Origin: an uncultured Bacteroidales bacterium | GTDB taxonomy: Bacteria; Bacteroidota; Bacteroidia; Bacteroidales; UBA932 | NCBI GenBank assembly: GCA_945983015.1 | Contig: CAMFSN010000006.1 | Span: 1-29,560 of the forward strand | DNA: 29,560 nt | Direction: 5' to 3' | In this document: positions 9,160-16,137 of the stretch, one piece after another | How the letters are laid out: the number at the start of each line of letters is the position of its first letter | Position numbering within the stretch: position 1 is the stretch's first letter | Translations under genes and position numbers: made by a program | The notes under the pieces: generated by a model | Told to the model about the DNA's origin: nothing | What the model saw: only the letters and a program-made list of their open reading frames with translations | Database searches by the model: none

Positions 9160-10752
9160 ATGAAAAAGAGTTTATTTTTTGTGCTCGCTCTAATGAGCGT
9201 CAGCCTTCTTGCTTGTAAGAAGCAGGAAGTGCAAGTTCCGGAGCCAGTGGCTCCTGAGGTAAAGCTTGAGCCTGTCATCTCCAAGGCTACGGCTACTAAT
9301 TTCGAGACTGGAGACCAGATAGGTCTTAGCATCATTCGCTCCGATGGCAGCCAGTATGCTGAGAATGAGTCGCTTACTTATTCTGAGAGTATCTTCTCAT
9401 CTTCTTTGAAATGGTATGCTGAAGGTGGGGAATCTTGCAGTATTTCAGCTTATTACCCTTATGTAGAAGGAGGAGTGCCTACATCTTTTTCTGTGTCTGA
9501 AGACCAGAGCGCAGGAGCTTCTTCTTCAGATTTGATGTTTGCCTTTAAGGAGAATGTCTTTCCTCAGAGTGAGCCGGTTCTTACCGTCTTCAAACATCAG
9601 CTTGTTCAGTTGGTTATCACCGTGGATAATAAGGCTGGTGCTAAGGTTGAGGATATTCTGGTAAAGGGAGTGTTGCCTAAGGTAAATGTCGTTAAGGCTG
9701 ACAACGGTTCTCTTTCCATCGCCAGTGATAGCGAGGCTGCTGCAGTGAACATTAAGGCTGAATGCCTGGAAGATGGTAAGAAATACAGAGTTATCTTCGC
9801 TCCTCAGAAGAATTCCTTCGAGGTTGCATTGGGAGTGGAAGGCTCTGTTTTGCGTACCGGAGTAGATGAGGTCGAACTGCGCTCAGGATATACTTATTCT
9901 TTAGGCATAGAGATTCTGGCTGATATGGTTAAGGCTAGCTTCAGTGGTGAGATTGAGGCTTGGGAAGACGGTGGAGTCCTGGGTGGCAATATCGTGGACG
10001 AAAGTGTGGCAAAGGAGTTTGAGGATTATTTCGTTTACCACGACAAAAGCTATAAGACAGTGCTTCTGAATGGCAAGAAGTGGATGGCGGAGCCATTGGC
10101 CTACCTGCCTGAAGGGCTTAGCGCATCATCTGATCCGACTTCAGGTTCCGTATGGTATCCCTATTCTTCTGATGGCACTACCGTAACTCCTCTTACTGAT
10201 GAGGCGTCCGTGAAGGCTTATGGTTATCTCTATAGTTACAGTGCAGCTTTGGGAGAGGAAATTACTACAGATAACTATAGGAATTTTGAGAATGCTCAGG
10301 GTATCTGTCCTAAGGGTTGGCATATCCCTAATAGGGCTGAATATCTTTCTCTCTTTGGATATTCTAACAAGAACGTGGGCGAGAGTGCTGCGGTAACTGA
10401 TCCTTCGGCATTGTTCTGGGATGCTGAGCGGAATTATGCTTACATAGCTAAGGCCAATGAGGCAGGCTTTAATTTCGTTCAGAGTGGAGCTGTGGCTAAT
10501 GCCAAATACCAGCAGCTTATATGCTCCGCTAGTAATTGCTCTGTGGAGGAGTATTATGGAAAAATAGCCATGACCAACCTGATGTGCTCTACTCCATATA
10601 ATGTGTCGACTTCAAGTTCAAGTTCAAGTACAACAATCCAATTTTTCAGCGGAATGACCACCTTCACTAAATCTTCATATCCATTGGGACGTTTGACTTT
10701 GTCCTATTCAAAATGCGAAAATGGACTTCAGCTTCGTTGTGTGAAAGATTAA
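9160..10752 (+). CDS. Surface lipoprotein: fimbrillin-like N-terminus plus FISUMP domain
   Basis: 530 residues. The lipoprotein signal ends SLLAC (C19). Residues about 35-255 resemble the fimbrillin/Mfa-like family (ISKATATNFETGDQIGL, then a FKHQLVQLVITV strand). The C-terminal half, about 290-530, is a FISUMP domain (NGKKWMAEPL...AQGICPKGWHIPNRAEY...LQLRCVKD), a domain of surface proteins in Bacteroidota and Fibrobacter. Within it, three tandem TTCAAG hexamers at 10611-10628 encode part of a Ser-rich run (STSSSSSSTT), which could be a length-variable spot. It is the last gene of the operon, 3 bases after the barrel gene, and is followed by a strong hairpin. Adhesin or ligand-binding function is inferred; the domain calls are good. 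Confidence 0.82.
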   Translation: MKKSLFFVLALMSVSLLACKKQEVQVPEPVAPEVKLEPVISKATATNFETGDQIGLSIIRSDGSQYAENESLTYSESIFSSSLKWYAEGGESCSISAYYPYVEGGVPTSFSVSEDQSAGASSSDLMFAFKENVFPQSEPVLTVFKHQLVQLVITVDNKAGAKVEDILVKGVLPKVNVVKADNGSLSIASDSEAAAVNIKAECLEDGKKYRVIFAPQKNSFEVALGVEGSVLRTGVDEVELRSGYTYSLGIEILADMVKASFSGEIEAWEDGGVLGGNIVDESVAKEFEDYFVYHDKSYKTVLLNGKKWMAEPLAYLPEGLSASSDPTSGSVWYPYSSDGTTVTPLTDEASVKAYGYLYSYSAALGEEITTDNYRNFENAQGICPKGWHIPNRAEYLSLFGYSNKNVGESAAVTDPSALFWDAERNYAYIAKANEAGFNFVQSGAVANAKYQQLICSASNCSVEEYYGKIAMTNLMCSTPYNVSTSSSSSSTTIQFFSGMTTFTKSSYPLGRLTLSYSKCENGLQLRCVKD

Positions 10753-10781
10753 TTACTTCGCTTTGGATAGCGGATTAAATC

Positions 10782-10826
10782 GCGTCTCCTTGAGTTTAAC
10801 AATCTCAATGGAGACGCTTTTGATTT
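10782..10826 (+). terminator. Intrinsic terminator of the four-gene surface operon
   Basis: GCGTCTCC-TTGAG (10782-10794) pairs with CTCAATGGAGACGC (10804-10817): thirteen pairs with one bulged base and a nine-base loop, followed by TTTTGATTT. It sits between convergent genes and could also act weakly on the minus-strand lipoprotein gene. Confidence 0.85.
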
Positions 10827-10850
10827 ATGGGAGTGCTACATTCGGAACTC

Positions 10851-12119
10851 CTACTCAAAGACAAAGTTATCGCAGATAAAATCGTAGTGGGAGGAAGTTG
10901 GGAAGCCGCTGGCAGGGTCAAGTTCTATACGAATCTTCGCATTATGCTTAAGGCCGCCGTCAAGCACATAAGTGAAATCCTGCACTGTCTTTCTGTCGGA
11001 ATAGTTGCTAAGGGCTATCTGGACAGGATTGGACCAGGAGTTGTCCCCAAACTCGCAGTACGAGATGTTCGCCTTAATCCAATACTCTGACATATAGTAC
11101 TGAAAGCTCAGCTTCGAGAGCCCCTCGATAAAAAACTCCATCTTCAGGTGACCGAACTGCTCCTTCTCGTAATCCTCTTCTTCCTGATATATCCTCAATT
11201 GGGCTGACTGACTCCCTTCTATAGGATTCTGCCAAGAAAAAGAACCATACCAGGTACTCCACTGTAGATTATCCCTTCCGGCAGTGATGCCATATTTGTA
11301 ATAGCTAGGCTTATCGCTGGTAGGAAAAGCTTCTTCGAAAGTCTCGGTAAATGGAAGGCTGACACGAACAAGCGGCCCACACTCGATACTTGGCTGATGA
11401 AAATCTGATTCTACGAAACCTCCCTTATACTCAACTTTGATGTAATCCATCTCCCAGCGACGGGACTGCTCACTAGCCATACAGTAGATGCACACTTCGT
11501 CACAATTCTCCGCAGCCTCGATGACATATCTGTCCCCAGCCTCAAGTTCAGTATTATCCGACTTGGCAGCCTTTCCGTTCAGAGAATGGGCAAGAGTGGT
11601 CTTGCTGGCAGAACCGACAGTGATTTTCAACAGACTCGCCCCGTTATGGGAACGGATTCGGATGTAGGAGCCGCCCTTGTTAGAGTTGCTTCCTTGATAG
11701 AAGCGGATATGTCCGTTCTCCAGGAGTAAAGGCCAGGCAGTTCCATTACCTTGAGAGCAGACGTAGTCTATGTTCTCATACTGGTCGAGCCAATCCTGAA
11801 CAGGATTAAAGAATTCATCGTATTCCACCTCGTGAAGAAGCTCGGGGTGTTGTGGTGTAAAGCTCTGGTTATCATCAGGCTTCTGCCCTGGATCTAGAAC
11901 TTCGACCTTTAATCCTGGTTCCGGTTCCGGTTCTGGCTCCGGCTCTGGTTCTGGTTCCGGTGTTGGTTCTGGCTTTGGCTCTGGTGTAGGATTTGGGTCT
12001 TCTGGATTTTCTATGGGTTCTTTGTCATCAGGCAATTCCCCAGGTGTCTTTTCACAAGATACAGCCAAAAGTAAAGTTACACAGCAAAGTGCTGCAAAAA
12101 GCCTATTTAGAGATTTCAT
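10851..12119 (-). CDS. Lipoprotein with Pro-Glu repeat linker and jelly-roll-like C-terminal domain
   Basis: 422 residues from the ATG at 12119. An in-frame ATG at 12158 is rejected because a -7 promoter box (12146-12153) lies downstream of it. The signal peptide ends LLLAVSC (C22). Residues 44-68 are a Pro-Glu/Pro-Thr/Pro-Lys dipeptide linker, a typical stiff spacer lifting a domain off the membrane. The C-terminal part (about 245-422; LPFTETFEEAFP...LKMEFFIEGLSKLSFQYY...RIELDPASG...FICDNFVFE) looks like the 'choice-of-anchor'/carbohydrate-binding jelly-roll segments of Bacteroidota surface lipoproteins. The middle part (about 95-240) is also beta-rich and unrecognised. It stands alone between the bidirectional terminator and the relic repeat upstream. 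Surface-exposed ligand binding is inference; no enzyme motif is seen. Confidence 0.75.
   Translation of the reverse strand: MKSLNRLFAALCCVTLLLAVSCEKTPGELPDDKEPIENPEDPNPTPEPKPEPTPEPEPEPEPEPEPEPGLKVEVLDPGQKPDDNQSFTPQHPELLHEVEYDEFFNPVQDWLDQYENIDYVCSQGNGTAWPLLLENGHIRFYQGSNSNKGGSYIRIRSHNGASLLKITVGSASKTTLAHSLNGKAAKSDNTELEAGDRYVIEAAENCDEVCIYCMASEQSRRWEMDYIKVEYKGGFVESDFHQPSIECGPLVRVSLPFTETFEEAFPTSDKPSYYKYGITAGRDNLQWSTWYGSFSWQNPIEGSQSAQLRIYQEEEDYEKEQFGHLKMEFFIEGLSKLSFQYYMSEYWIKANISYCEFGDNSWSNPVQIALSNYSDRKTVQDFTYVLDGGLKHNAKIRIELDPASGFPTSSHYDFICDNFVFE
11916..11990 (-). repeat. In-frame hexanucleotide (Pro-Glu) repeat tract
   Basis: About twelve imperfect CC(A/G/T)-GA(A/G)-type codon pairs encode Pro-Glu dipeptides, with Pro-Thr and Pro-Lys interruptions. 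Copy-number changes would alter linker length in steps of two residues without a frameshift. Confidence 0.85.
12057..12098. repeat. 42-bp direct repeat, copy 1 (inside lipoprotein gene)
   Basis: This functional copy encodes FAALCCVTLLLAVS of the lipoprotein signal peptide. Its partner is at 12272-12313, 215 bases away in the same orientation, with two mismatches. Confidence 0.9.
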
Positions 12120-12145
12120 TATCAGTCCTGTGTTATTTTGAACTG

Positions 12146-12172
12146 CAAATATAGACATAATATCCGAAACAA
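12146..12172 (-). promoter_or_regulatory. Promoter of the Pro-Glu lipoprotein gene
   Basis: On the minus strand TATATTTG (12153 to 12146) matches the TAnnTTTG -7 consensus. A TTG (12172-12170) lies 16 bases upstream, slightly short of the usual -33 spacing. The predicted leader to the ATG at 12119 is about 20 bases. Confidence 0.6.
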
Positions 12173-12249
12173 CTCATAAGACTTTTGAATAAGATAGTAT
12201 GAGTGGCTGCTTACAAGAGAAATCTCTACTTACAAGCAGACTGAGAGTC

Positions 12250-12313
12250 ATCCTGCTCCAGAGATGAGGACAGATATAGCCAAAAGCAAAGTTACACAGC
12301 AAAGTGCTGCAAA
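12250..12313 (-). pseudogene. Relic lipoprotein signal-peptide fragment
   Basis: Bases 12272-12313 match 12057-12098, the signal-peptide coding part of the adjacent lipoprotein, at 40 of 42 positions; both differences are transitions. Read on the minus strand in the corresponding frame it gives FAALCCVTLLLAIS, then VLISGAG and a stop. The lipobox Cys and everything after it are lost, and no ATG in frame is preserved. It is the remains of a paralogous lipoprotein gene or a partial tandem duplication, and lies in the 189-base space between the lipoprotein (ORF) and the DUF4252 gene. Confidence 0.75.
12272..12313. repeat. 42-bp direct repeat, copy 2 (intergenic)
   Basis: Same orientation as 12057-12098. 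The two differences are one synonymous Leu codon change (TTA/TTG) and one Val/Ile change (GTA/ATA), a pattern suggesting this copy was once coding. Confidence 0.9.
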
Positions 12314-12347
12314 TATGAGCAGCTGTTAAAGTCAAGAAGCCAAAGTG

Positions 12348-12839
12348 TCAGTCTGCCACCGTGGAAATCAACTTGTTAAGCTCCGTCTCTGATATTCTGC
12401 CGTCAATAACGATGCAGGACAGACTGCCAGTATTCTCAGAGCATAGAAAAACAAAACTCTCTATCTGACTACCCTTTTTGACAGTATAAATGTTCATCCT
12501 CTCCCCATCTTCCTTTACTTCCATCATAAGTTCATACTTTCCCGAAGAAACCATCTCCCTGACATCCTGTTCCAGAGAGGATGACACCGTAGGATCCTCG
12601 CATTCTAGGATATACATCGCGTCCAGAGACTTTACCAACTGAGTCATATCCACATCTTCCTCAATATCCTCTAACTCAGGTAAACTTCCCATCATCTTGA
12701 ACATCGCAGGTGAGATATACAATGCATTCACACCTTCGCAATCCGAATACTTGTTATAGATACTTTTTCCACTCTGGGAAAAAGCCACCAGCGGCAACAA
12801 CACCGCTATTATACTCAAAACTATTCTTTTCATAATCAT
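12348..12839 (-). CDS. DUF4252 exported protein (second copy)
   Basis: 163 residues (an in-frame ATG at 12833 would give 161). The signal peptide is KRIVLSIIAVLLPLVAFSQ. The mature protein has the DUF4252 layout: an N-terminal MFKMMGSLPELED segment, LDAMYILEC, a charged helix and then YELMMEVKEDGERMNIYTVKKG, ending in two strands with SFVFLCSENTGSLSCIVIDGRI. No lipobox is seen, so it is probably periplasmic. It is the last gene of the sigma-factor operon, 36 bases after the putative anti-sigma gene. A DUF4252 paralogue opens the same operon. The family's function is unknown; context suggests a role in sensing or responding to the signal that controls the sigma factor. Confidence 0.85.
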   Translation of the reverse strand: MIMKRIVLSIIAVLLPLVAFSQSGKSIYNKYSDCEGVNALYISPAMFKMMGSLPELEDIEEDVDMTQLVKSLDAMYILECEDPTVSSSLEQDVREMVSSGKYELMMEVKEDGERMNIYTVKKGSQIESFVFLCSENTGSLSCIVIDGRISETELNKLISTVAD

Positions 12840-12875
12840 TTGTTTGTTTCAGTTTCGCAAGTAACTAATTATCTA

Positions 12876-13298
12876 TTATTTAGAGATTTGTGCGCCTTGC
12901 GAAACTTGATAATCCCTTATTAATTCTATAATATCGATAGGCTTAGCCATCTTGCTTTCCCCATCCTTTGCCATACTAAGTCCCTTATCCATTTTAGCTC
13001 CCATATAATTCAGGGTATTCTGAAGAGCCGCATAAGCATCTTCGGGCCGAGAGAAACTGTCCTTCGGACTGTCCTGCCACAAAAGTAGTAAGGCGGCAAG
13101 TCCGAGAGCAAATGCAGTACAAACAGGAGCGGCAATCCTAAAGGCCTTTTGGCGCCCTTTGATTCGTTTCGCCTCTCGAAAAATCGCCAGCTGGAGTTCC
13201 AGTTTCGATTTCACTTCTTCTGAAGCAGAGGGACAGGCAGAACTCCGCTCTTCGAGCTCTTCAAGGCTCATCCTTTCTATATCTTCAATTCGTGACAT
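12876..13298 (-). CDS. Single-pass membrane protein, putative anti-sigma factor
   Basis: 140 residues from the ATG at 13298, two bases after the sigma stop; a longer in-frame start at 13388 would overlap the sigma gene by 88 bases and is unlikely. Residues 1-50 are charged and helical (IEDIERMSLEELEERSS...SKLELQLAIFREAKRIKGRQKAF), residues about 54-74 form one membrane segment, and the C-terminus (75-140) should be periplasmic, ending in AKPIDIIELIRDYQ. I recognise no named family and there is no zinc-binding HxxxCxxC motif. The size, topology and position directly after an ECF sigma gene fit a membrane anti-sigma factor; this role is inferred from context. Confidence 0.6.
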   Translation of the reverse strand: MSRIEDIERMSLEELEERSSACPSASEEVKSKLELQLAIFREAKRIKGRQKAFRIAAPVCTAFALGLAALLLLWQDSPKDSFSRPEDAYAALQNTLNYMGAKMDKGLSMAKDGESKMAKPIDIIELIRDYQVSQGAQISK

Positions 13299-13300
13299 AT

Positions 13301-13816
13301 CTATAATTCCATCGATTTTAAAGCTTTCCTGATTTTTCTCCTGGCATTGCTCAAGTGCACTCTCAGCGAGAGGTAACTCATCCCGCACAGGCTCTCGATT
13401 TCTTCATAATCCCTTCCCTCGAAGGCCCTGAGGACAAGCACCTGCCTTTCATTCGGGGAAAGAGTATTAAGCAGCGAATGAATAAGGGCCAATGATTCAG
13501 CTGCTTCATATCGGCTCTGCGGTTCATCCGAAGCCGAAGCCGGATACTGAGCCTCCAGAACATCTTCCACCTTCTCTTCGCTATGGGCATTCCTTCTTCT
13601 GAGCACATCCAGGCAGTAATTCTTCATAATACTGAAACAGTAGGCCTTAGGGTTGGAGAGCGAGAGAAGAGTATCCGCATCCATTTTCCACAGTTTCAGA
13701 TACACCTCCTGAAGGGCATCGGAAGCATCACTCTCAGACTCCAGAATATACAGGGCGAGCTTGTACAAAGAATCCTGAAAGGGTAGAATCTCCTTTATGA
13801 AGAGTTCTGAATTCAT
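13301..13816 (-). CDS. ECF RNA polymerase sigma factor (DUF4252-linked)
   Basis: 171 residues, a two-domain ECF sigma factor that directs RNA polymerase to a dedicated set of promoters. Region 2 spans about 10-75 (DSLYKLALYILESESDASDALQEVYLKLW, then NPKAYCFSIMKNYCLDVLRRR). Region 4 spans about 113-165 (LNTLSPNERQVLVLRAFEGRDYEEIESLCGMSYLSLRVHLSNARRKIRKAL) and contains the helix-turn-helix. Its ATG overlaps the stop of the upstream DUF4252 gene as ATGA, showing translational coupling. Product order in the operon: DUF4252, sigma, membrane protein, DUF4252. A candidate ECF promoter upstream of the operon suggests autoregulation. Confidence 0.93.
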   Translation of the reverse strand: MNSELFIKEILPFQDSLYKLALYILESESDASDALQEVYLKLWKMDADTLLSLSNPKAYCFSIMKNYCLDVLRRRNAHSEEKVEDVLEAQYPASASDEPQSRYEAAESLALIHSLLNTLSPNERQVLVLRAFEGRDYEEIESLCGMSYLSLRVHLSNARRKIRKALKSMEL

Positions 13817-14316
13817 AAAGTCTCATTGGCCAATGCGGCCACATTCTCCATATCAATCGAGCCGGTGAAAGATATCAAACCTCCTTCAACAGGCATAAAC
13901 ATCACCATATTACTGAGAAGGCCTGTTTTTTCGTTATAGTCCCCGTATATCTCCACCGTCTCCCCATCTTCTTTCATCGACATCAGCAACTCCATTTCCC
14001 CGAGAACCTCTTTTACCCTGGTCTCGAAAGAAGTCCTGTCTTTCCTGGAGCAATTCTCATACTCCACCACAATCATCCTCTTTATGCCTTTGAAGACATT
14101 TAGAGCATCCCTCTCTTCCTCATCCATTTCCATTTTGGCCGCTATGTTCATCAATGACATAGCCAATGGGCCAAATGTTACCACATCAAAGCCTTTCTTG
14201 GCTTTATACTCCTCGCAAATCTTCTCCAAAGACTCTGCAGCGGGTTTTTGGGCATAGAGCTCTGTACTTGTGAAAACAAGCAGCAAAGCTAAAACTGTTA
14301 ACAAATACTTTTTCAT
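13813..14316 (-). CDS. DUF4252 exported protein (first copy)
   Basis: 167 residues with a signal peptide (KKYLLTVLALLLVFTSTELYAQ). The mature protein has the DUF4252 pattern: FGPLAMSLMNIAAKMEMDEEERDALNVFKGIKRMIVVEY, then MELLMSMKEDGETVEIYGDYNEKTGLLSNMVMF and a final strand. It leads the sigma operon and shares an ATGA overlap with the sigma gene. It is clearly divergent from the copy at 12348-12839, so the pair is not a recent duplication. Function unknown; probably periplasmic or outer-membrane associated. Confidence 0.85.
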   Translation of the reverse strand: MKKYLLTVLALLLVFTSTELYAQKPAAESLEKICEEYKAKKGFDVVTFGPLAMSLMNIAAKMEMDEEERDALNVFKGIKRMIVVEYENCSRKDRTSFETRVKEVLGEMELLMSMKEDGETVEIYGDYNEKTGLLSNMVMFMPVEGGLISFTGSIDMENVAALANETL

Positions 14317-14322
14317 TTTAAT

Positions 14323-14355
14323 TTCCGTTTACCATATAGACGAACGCAAACGGAA
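14323..14355. promoter_or_regulatory. Inverted repeat flanking the -10 element
   Basis: Perfect 8-base arms TTCCGTTT (14323-14330) and AAACGGAA (14348-14355) enclose a 17-base spacer that contains the putative -10 CGTC. This could be an operator, or a weak terminator stem for the DUF486 gene ending at 14370; there is no T-tract, so an operator is the better reading. Confidence 0.35.
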
Positions 14356-14364
14356 TTTGTTAAG
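14339..14364 (-). promoter_or_regulatory. Candidate ECF-type promoter of the DUF4252/sigma operon
   Basis: On the minus strand TTAAC (AAC at 14361-14359) is followed after 16 bases by CGTC (14342-14339) and then TAT. This resembles the AAC...CGTC promoters read by many ECF sigma factors. The predicted leader is about 15-20 bases. No TAnnTTTG box is present here. Confidence 0.5.
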
Positions 14365-14369
14365 ACCCG

Positions 14370-14744
14370 CTATTTCAAAAAACTGAAGAAAACCGCGAGT
14401 ATCAGGCAGATAAAGGCGGCGAGGTGATTCCAATGAAAACTTTCACCTTTGAAACAAAGGGTGACTATCACGGTGAAGACCGTGAGGCTGATGACTTCCT
14501 GGATTACTTTTAACTGAATCAGACTGAAAGGCCCGCCGTTGATATTAGACCCTATACGGTTCGCCGGAACCTGTAGGCAATACTCGAAGAAGGCTATGCC
14601 CCAGGAAAGCAGGATGACCAGTATCAGAGGCCAGCCGTCGGAGATATGCATCTCCTGTAGTTTCAGATGCCCATACCAGGCGAAAGTCATACATATATTT
14701 GATCCTACAAGCAGGAGGATTGTCCATAATACATTCCAATTCAT
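14370..14744 (-). CDS. DUF486 (DMT-like) small membrane protein
   Basis: 124 residues with four membrane segments (about 5-23, 38-55, 84-101, 107-123). The sequence (NICMTFAWYGHLK, then GIAFFEYCLQVPANRIG and FSLIQLKVIQEVISLTVF) matches the DUF486 family of the drug/metabolite transporter superfamily, a half-size four-helix type related in fold to EmrE-like proteins. The full length is present. It follows the aldo/keto reductase gene by 10 bases and is probably the last gene of that operon. Substrate unknown. Confidence 0.85.
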   Translation of the reverse strand: MNWNVLWTILLLVGSNICMTFAWYGHLKLQEMHISDGWPLILVILLSWGIAFFEYCLQVPANRIGSNINGGPFSLIQLKVIQEVISLTVFTVIVTLCFKGESFHWNHLAAFICLILAVFFSFLK

Positions 14745-14754
14745 AATTTTAAGA

Positions 14755-16131
14755 CTAAAGTTTTTCTTGTTTCAATTTCTCTATGTAGTGGTCTATGTGG
14801 TGGAGTTGTTGAGGAATATTGATGCTTTGAGGACAATGAGAGACACATTGGCCACAGCCGATGCAATGGTCGGCCTGACGCAGACGCTCCACGGCGCGAT
14901 TATATCCCGTGAGAAAGGCCCTGCGGGCTTTGCGATAATGCTTATCCTGAGAGGAAGCGGCTATCTGCCCCTCGTTCAGGCACTTGTTATAATGGGCGAA
15001 GATGCCTGGAATGTCTATGCCATACGGGCAAGGCATACAGTATTGGCATTCTGTGCAAGGCACGGACGGGTACTGCAGCATCAAGAGCGCAGTATCTTCC
15101 AAAAGGGCCAATTCCTGCTCGCTGCAAGGCTCCAGGGGCGAGAAGGTCTTGAGGTTGTCCTGCAGATGCTCCATATAAGTCATCCCGCTCAGCACCGTGA
15201 GTACCTTAGGAAAAGAACCTACGAAGCGGAAAGCCCAGGAGGCTACGCTCTCTTCCGGACGCTGCTCTTTCAGGCGAAGGTTCAGGTGCTCCGCCAGATT
15301 GGCAAGACGCCCTCCCAGGAGAGGCTCCATAACCACTACCGGAATGTCCCTTTTCTTCAATTCCGAGTAAAGGTAGTCAGCATTATGGTTGATGCCGGAG
15401 GCGTGTTTCCAGTCCACGTAGTTCATCTGAATCTGCACGAAATCCCATTGGAATTCTTCGTGACGGGAAAGCATGTAGTCAAAAACCTTGACATCCCCGT
15501 GATAGGAAAAACCCAGGTTCCGGATGCGACCTGCCTCTCGTTCTTTCAGCAGGAAATCTAACACTCCGTTATCTAGAAAGCGTTCCCTGAGTGTCTCCAG
15601 GCCATTTCCTGTCCCTATCACGTGGAGAAGATAATAGTCTATATAGTCAGTCTGAAGATTCTTAAAGGAGTCGTGATACATCTCCAGGGACTTGTCGAAA
15701 AACTCCTTTGGCGAGAGCCCCTGATTCAGAAAAGCCTGGTTCGACATCTTGGTGGCTATGTAGTAAGACTCCCTGGGATGTCTTTTCAGGGCTATTCCGG
15801 TGGCGGATTCGCTAAGCCCCCTGCAATATGGCGGGGCGGTGTCGAAGTAATTGACTCCGTGGGCTATGGCGTAATCTATAAGTTCGTTCACACTCTGCTG
15901 GTCGATAATCTCCCCTTCGGCAGCGGAGATGAATGGCCAACGCATACAGCCGTAGCCTAGAAGCGATACCTTGTCTGAGCTTTTAGGGTTCAGGCGATAA
16001 GTCATCGTGCCTTCAGGCTTACTCCCTTTAGACTTTACACTCTTGGAAGAACAGGCCCCGAGGCCGCTTGCCGCAGCCGAAGCACCGAAGATTCTGAGGA
16101 AATCTCGTCTATTCATATTCAGCTTTCCCAT
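14755..16131 (-). CDS. Tat-exported lipoprotein aldo/keto reductase with two 4Fe-4S motifs
   Basis: 458 residues. The N-terminus has a twin-arginine motif NRRDFLRIFG (residues 7-16) followed by GLGAC (C27), so it appears to be a folded, Tat-exported lipoprotein outside the cytoplasm. The aldo/keto reductase barrel (about 45-335) keeps the tetrad D97, Y102, K128 and H170 (YFDTAPPY, IATKMS, YYLLH). The C-terminus carries Cys motifs C359-C362-C365-C368 and C423-C426-C429-C433. AKRs normally use soluble NADPH, which is scarce outside the cytoplasm, so the Fe-S motifs may feed electrons instead; this is inference. It begins 6 bases after the polyferredoxin gene. A second in-frame ATG at residue 6 would keep the Tat motif. 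Family certain; substrate and true electron donor unknown. Confidence 0.9.
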   Translation of the reverse strand: MGKLNMNRRDFLRIFGASAAASGLGACSSKSVKSKGSKPEGTMTYRLNPKSSDKVSLLGYGCMRWPFISAAEGEIIDQQSVNELIDYAIAHGVNYFDTAPPYCRGLSESATGIALKRHPRESYYIATKMSNQAFLNQGLSPKEFFDKSLEMYHDSFKNLQTDYIDYYLLHVIGTGNGLETLRERFLDNGVLDFLLKEREAGRIRNLGFSYHGDVKVFDYMLSRHEEFQWDFVQIQMNYVDWKHASGINHNADYLYSELKKRDIPVVVMEPLLGGRLANLAEHLNLRLKEQRPEESVASWAFRFVGSFPKVLTVLSGMTYMEHLQDNLKTFSPLEPCSEQELALLEDTALLMLQYPSVPCTECQYCMPCPYGIDIPGIFAHYNKCLNEGQIAASSQDKHYRKARRAFLTGYNRAVERLRQADHCIGCGQCVSHCPQSINIPQQLHHIDHYIEKLKQEKL

Positions 16132-16137
16132 AATCCT

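Noticed and set aside
11916..11990. Short repeats as a CRISPR array
   Set aside because: The repeat is a contiguous coding hexamer without spacers.
12120..12158. Longer start (ATG at 12158) for the Pro-Glu lipoprotein
   Set aside because: The -7 box at 12146-12153 lies inside this extension, and the lipoprotein signal begins cleanly at the ATG at 12119.
14539..15561. 340-codon open frame on the plus strand
   Set aside because: It lies antisense to the aldo/keto reductase and DUF486 genes, which have clear family motifs; no domain or signal peptide is recognisable in it.
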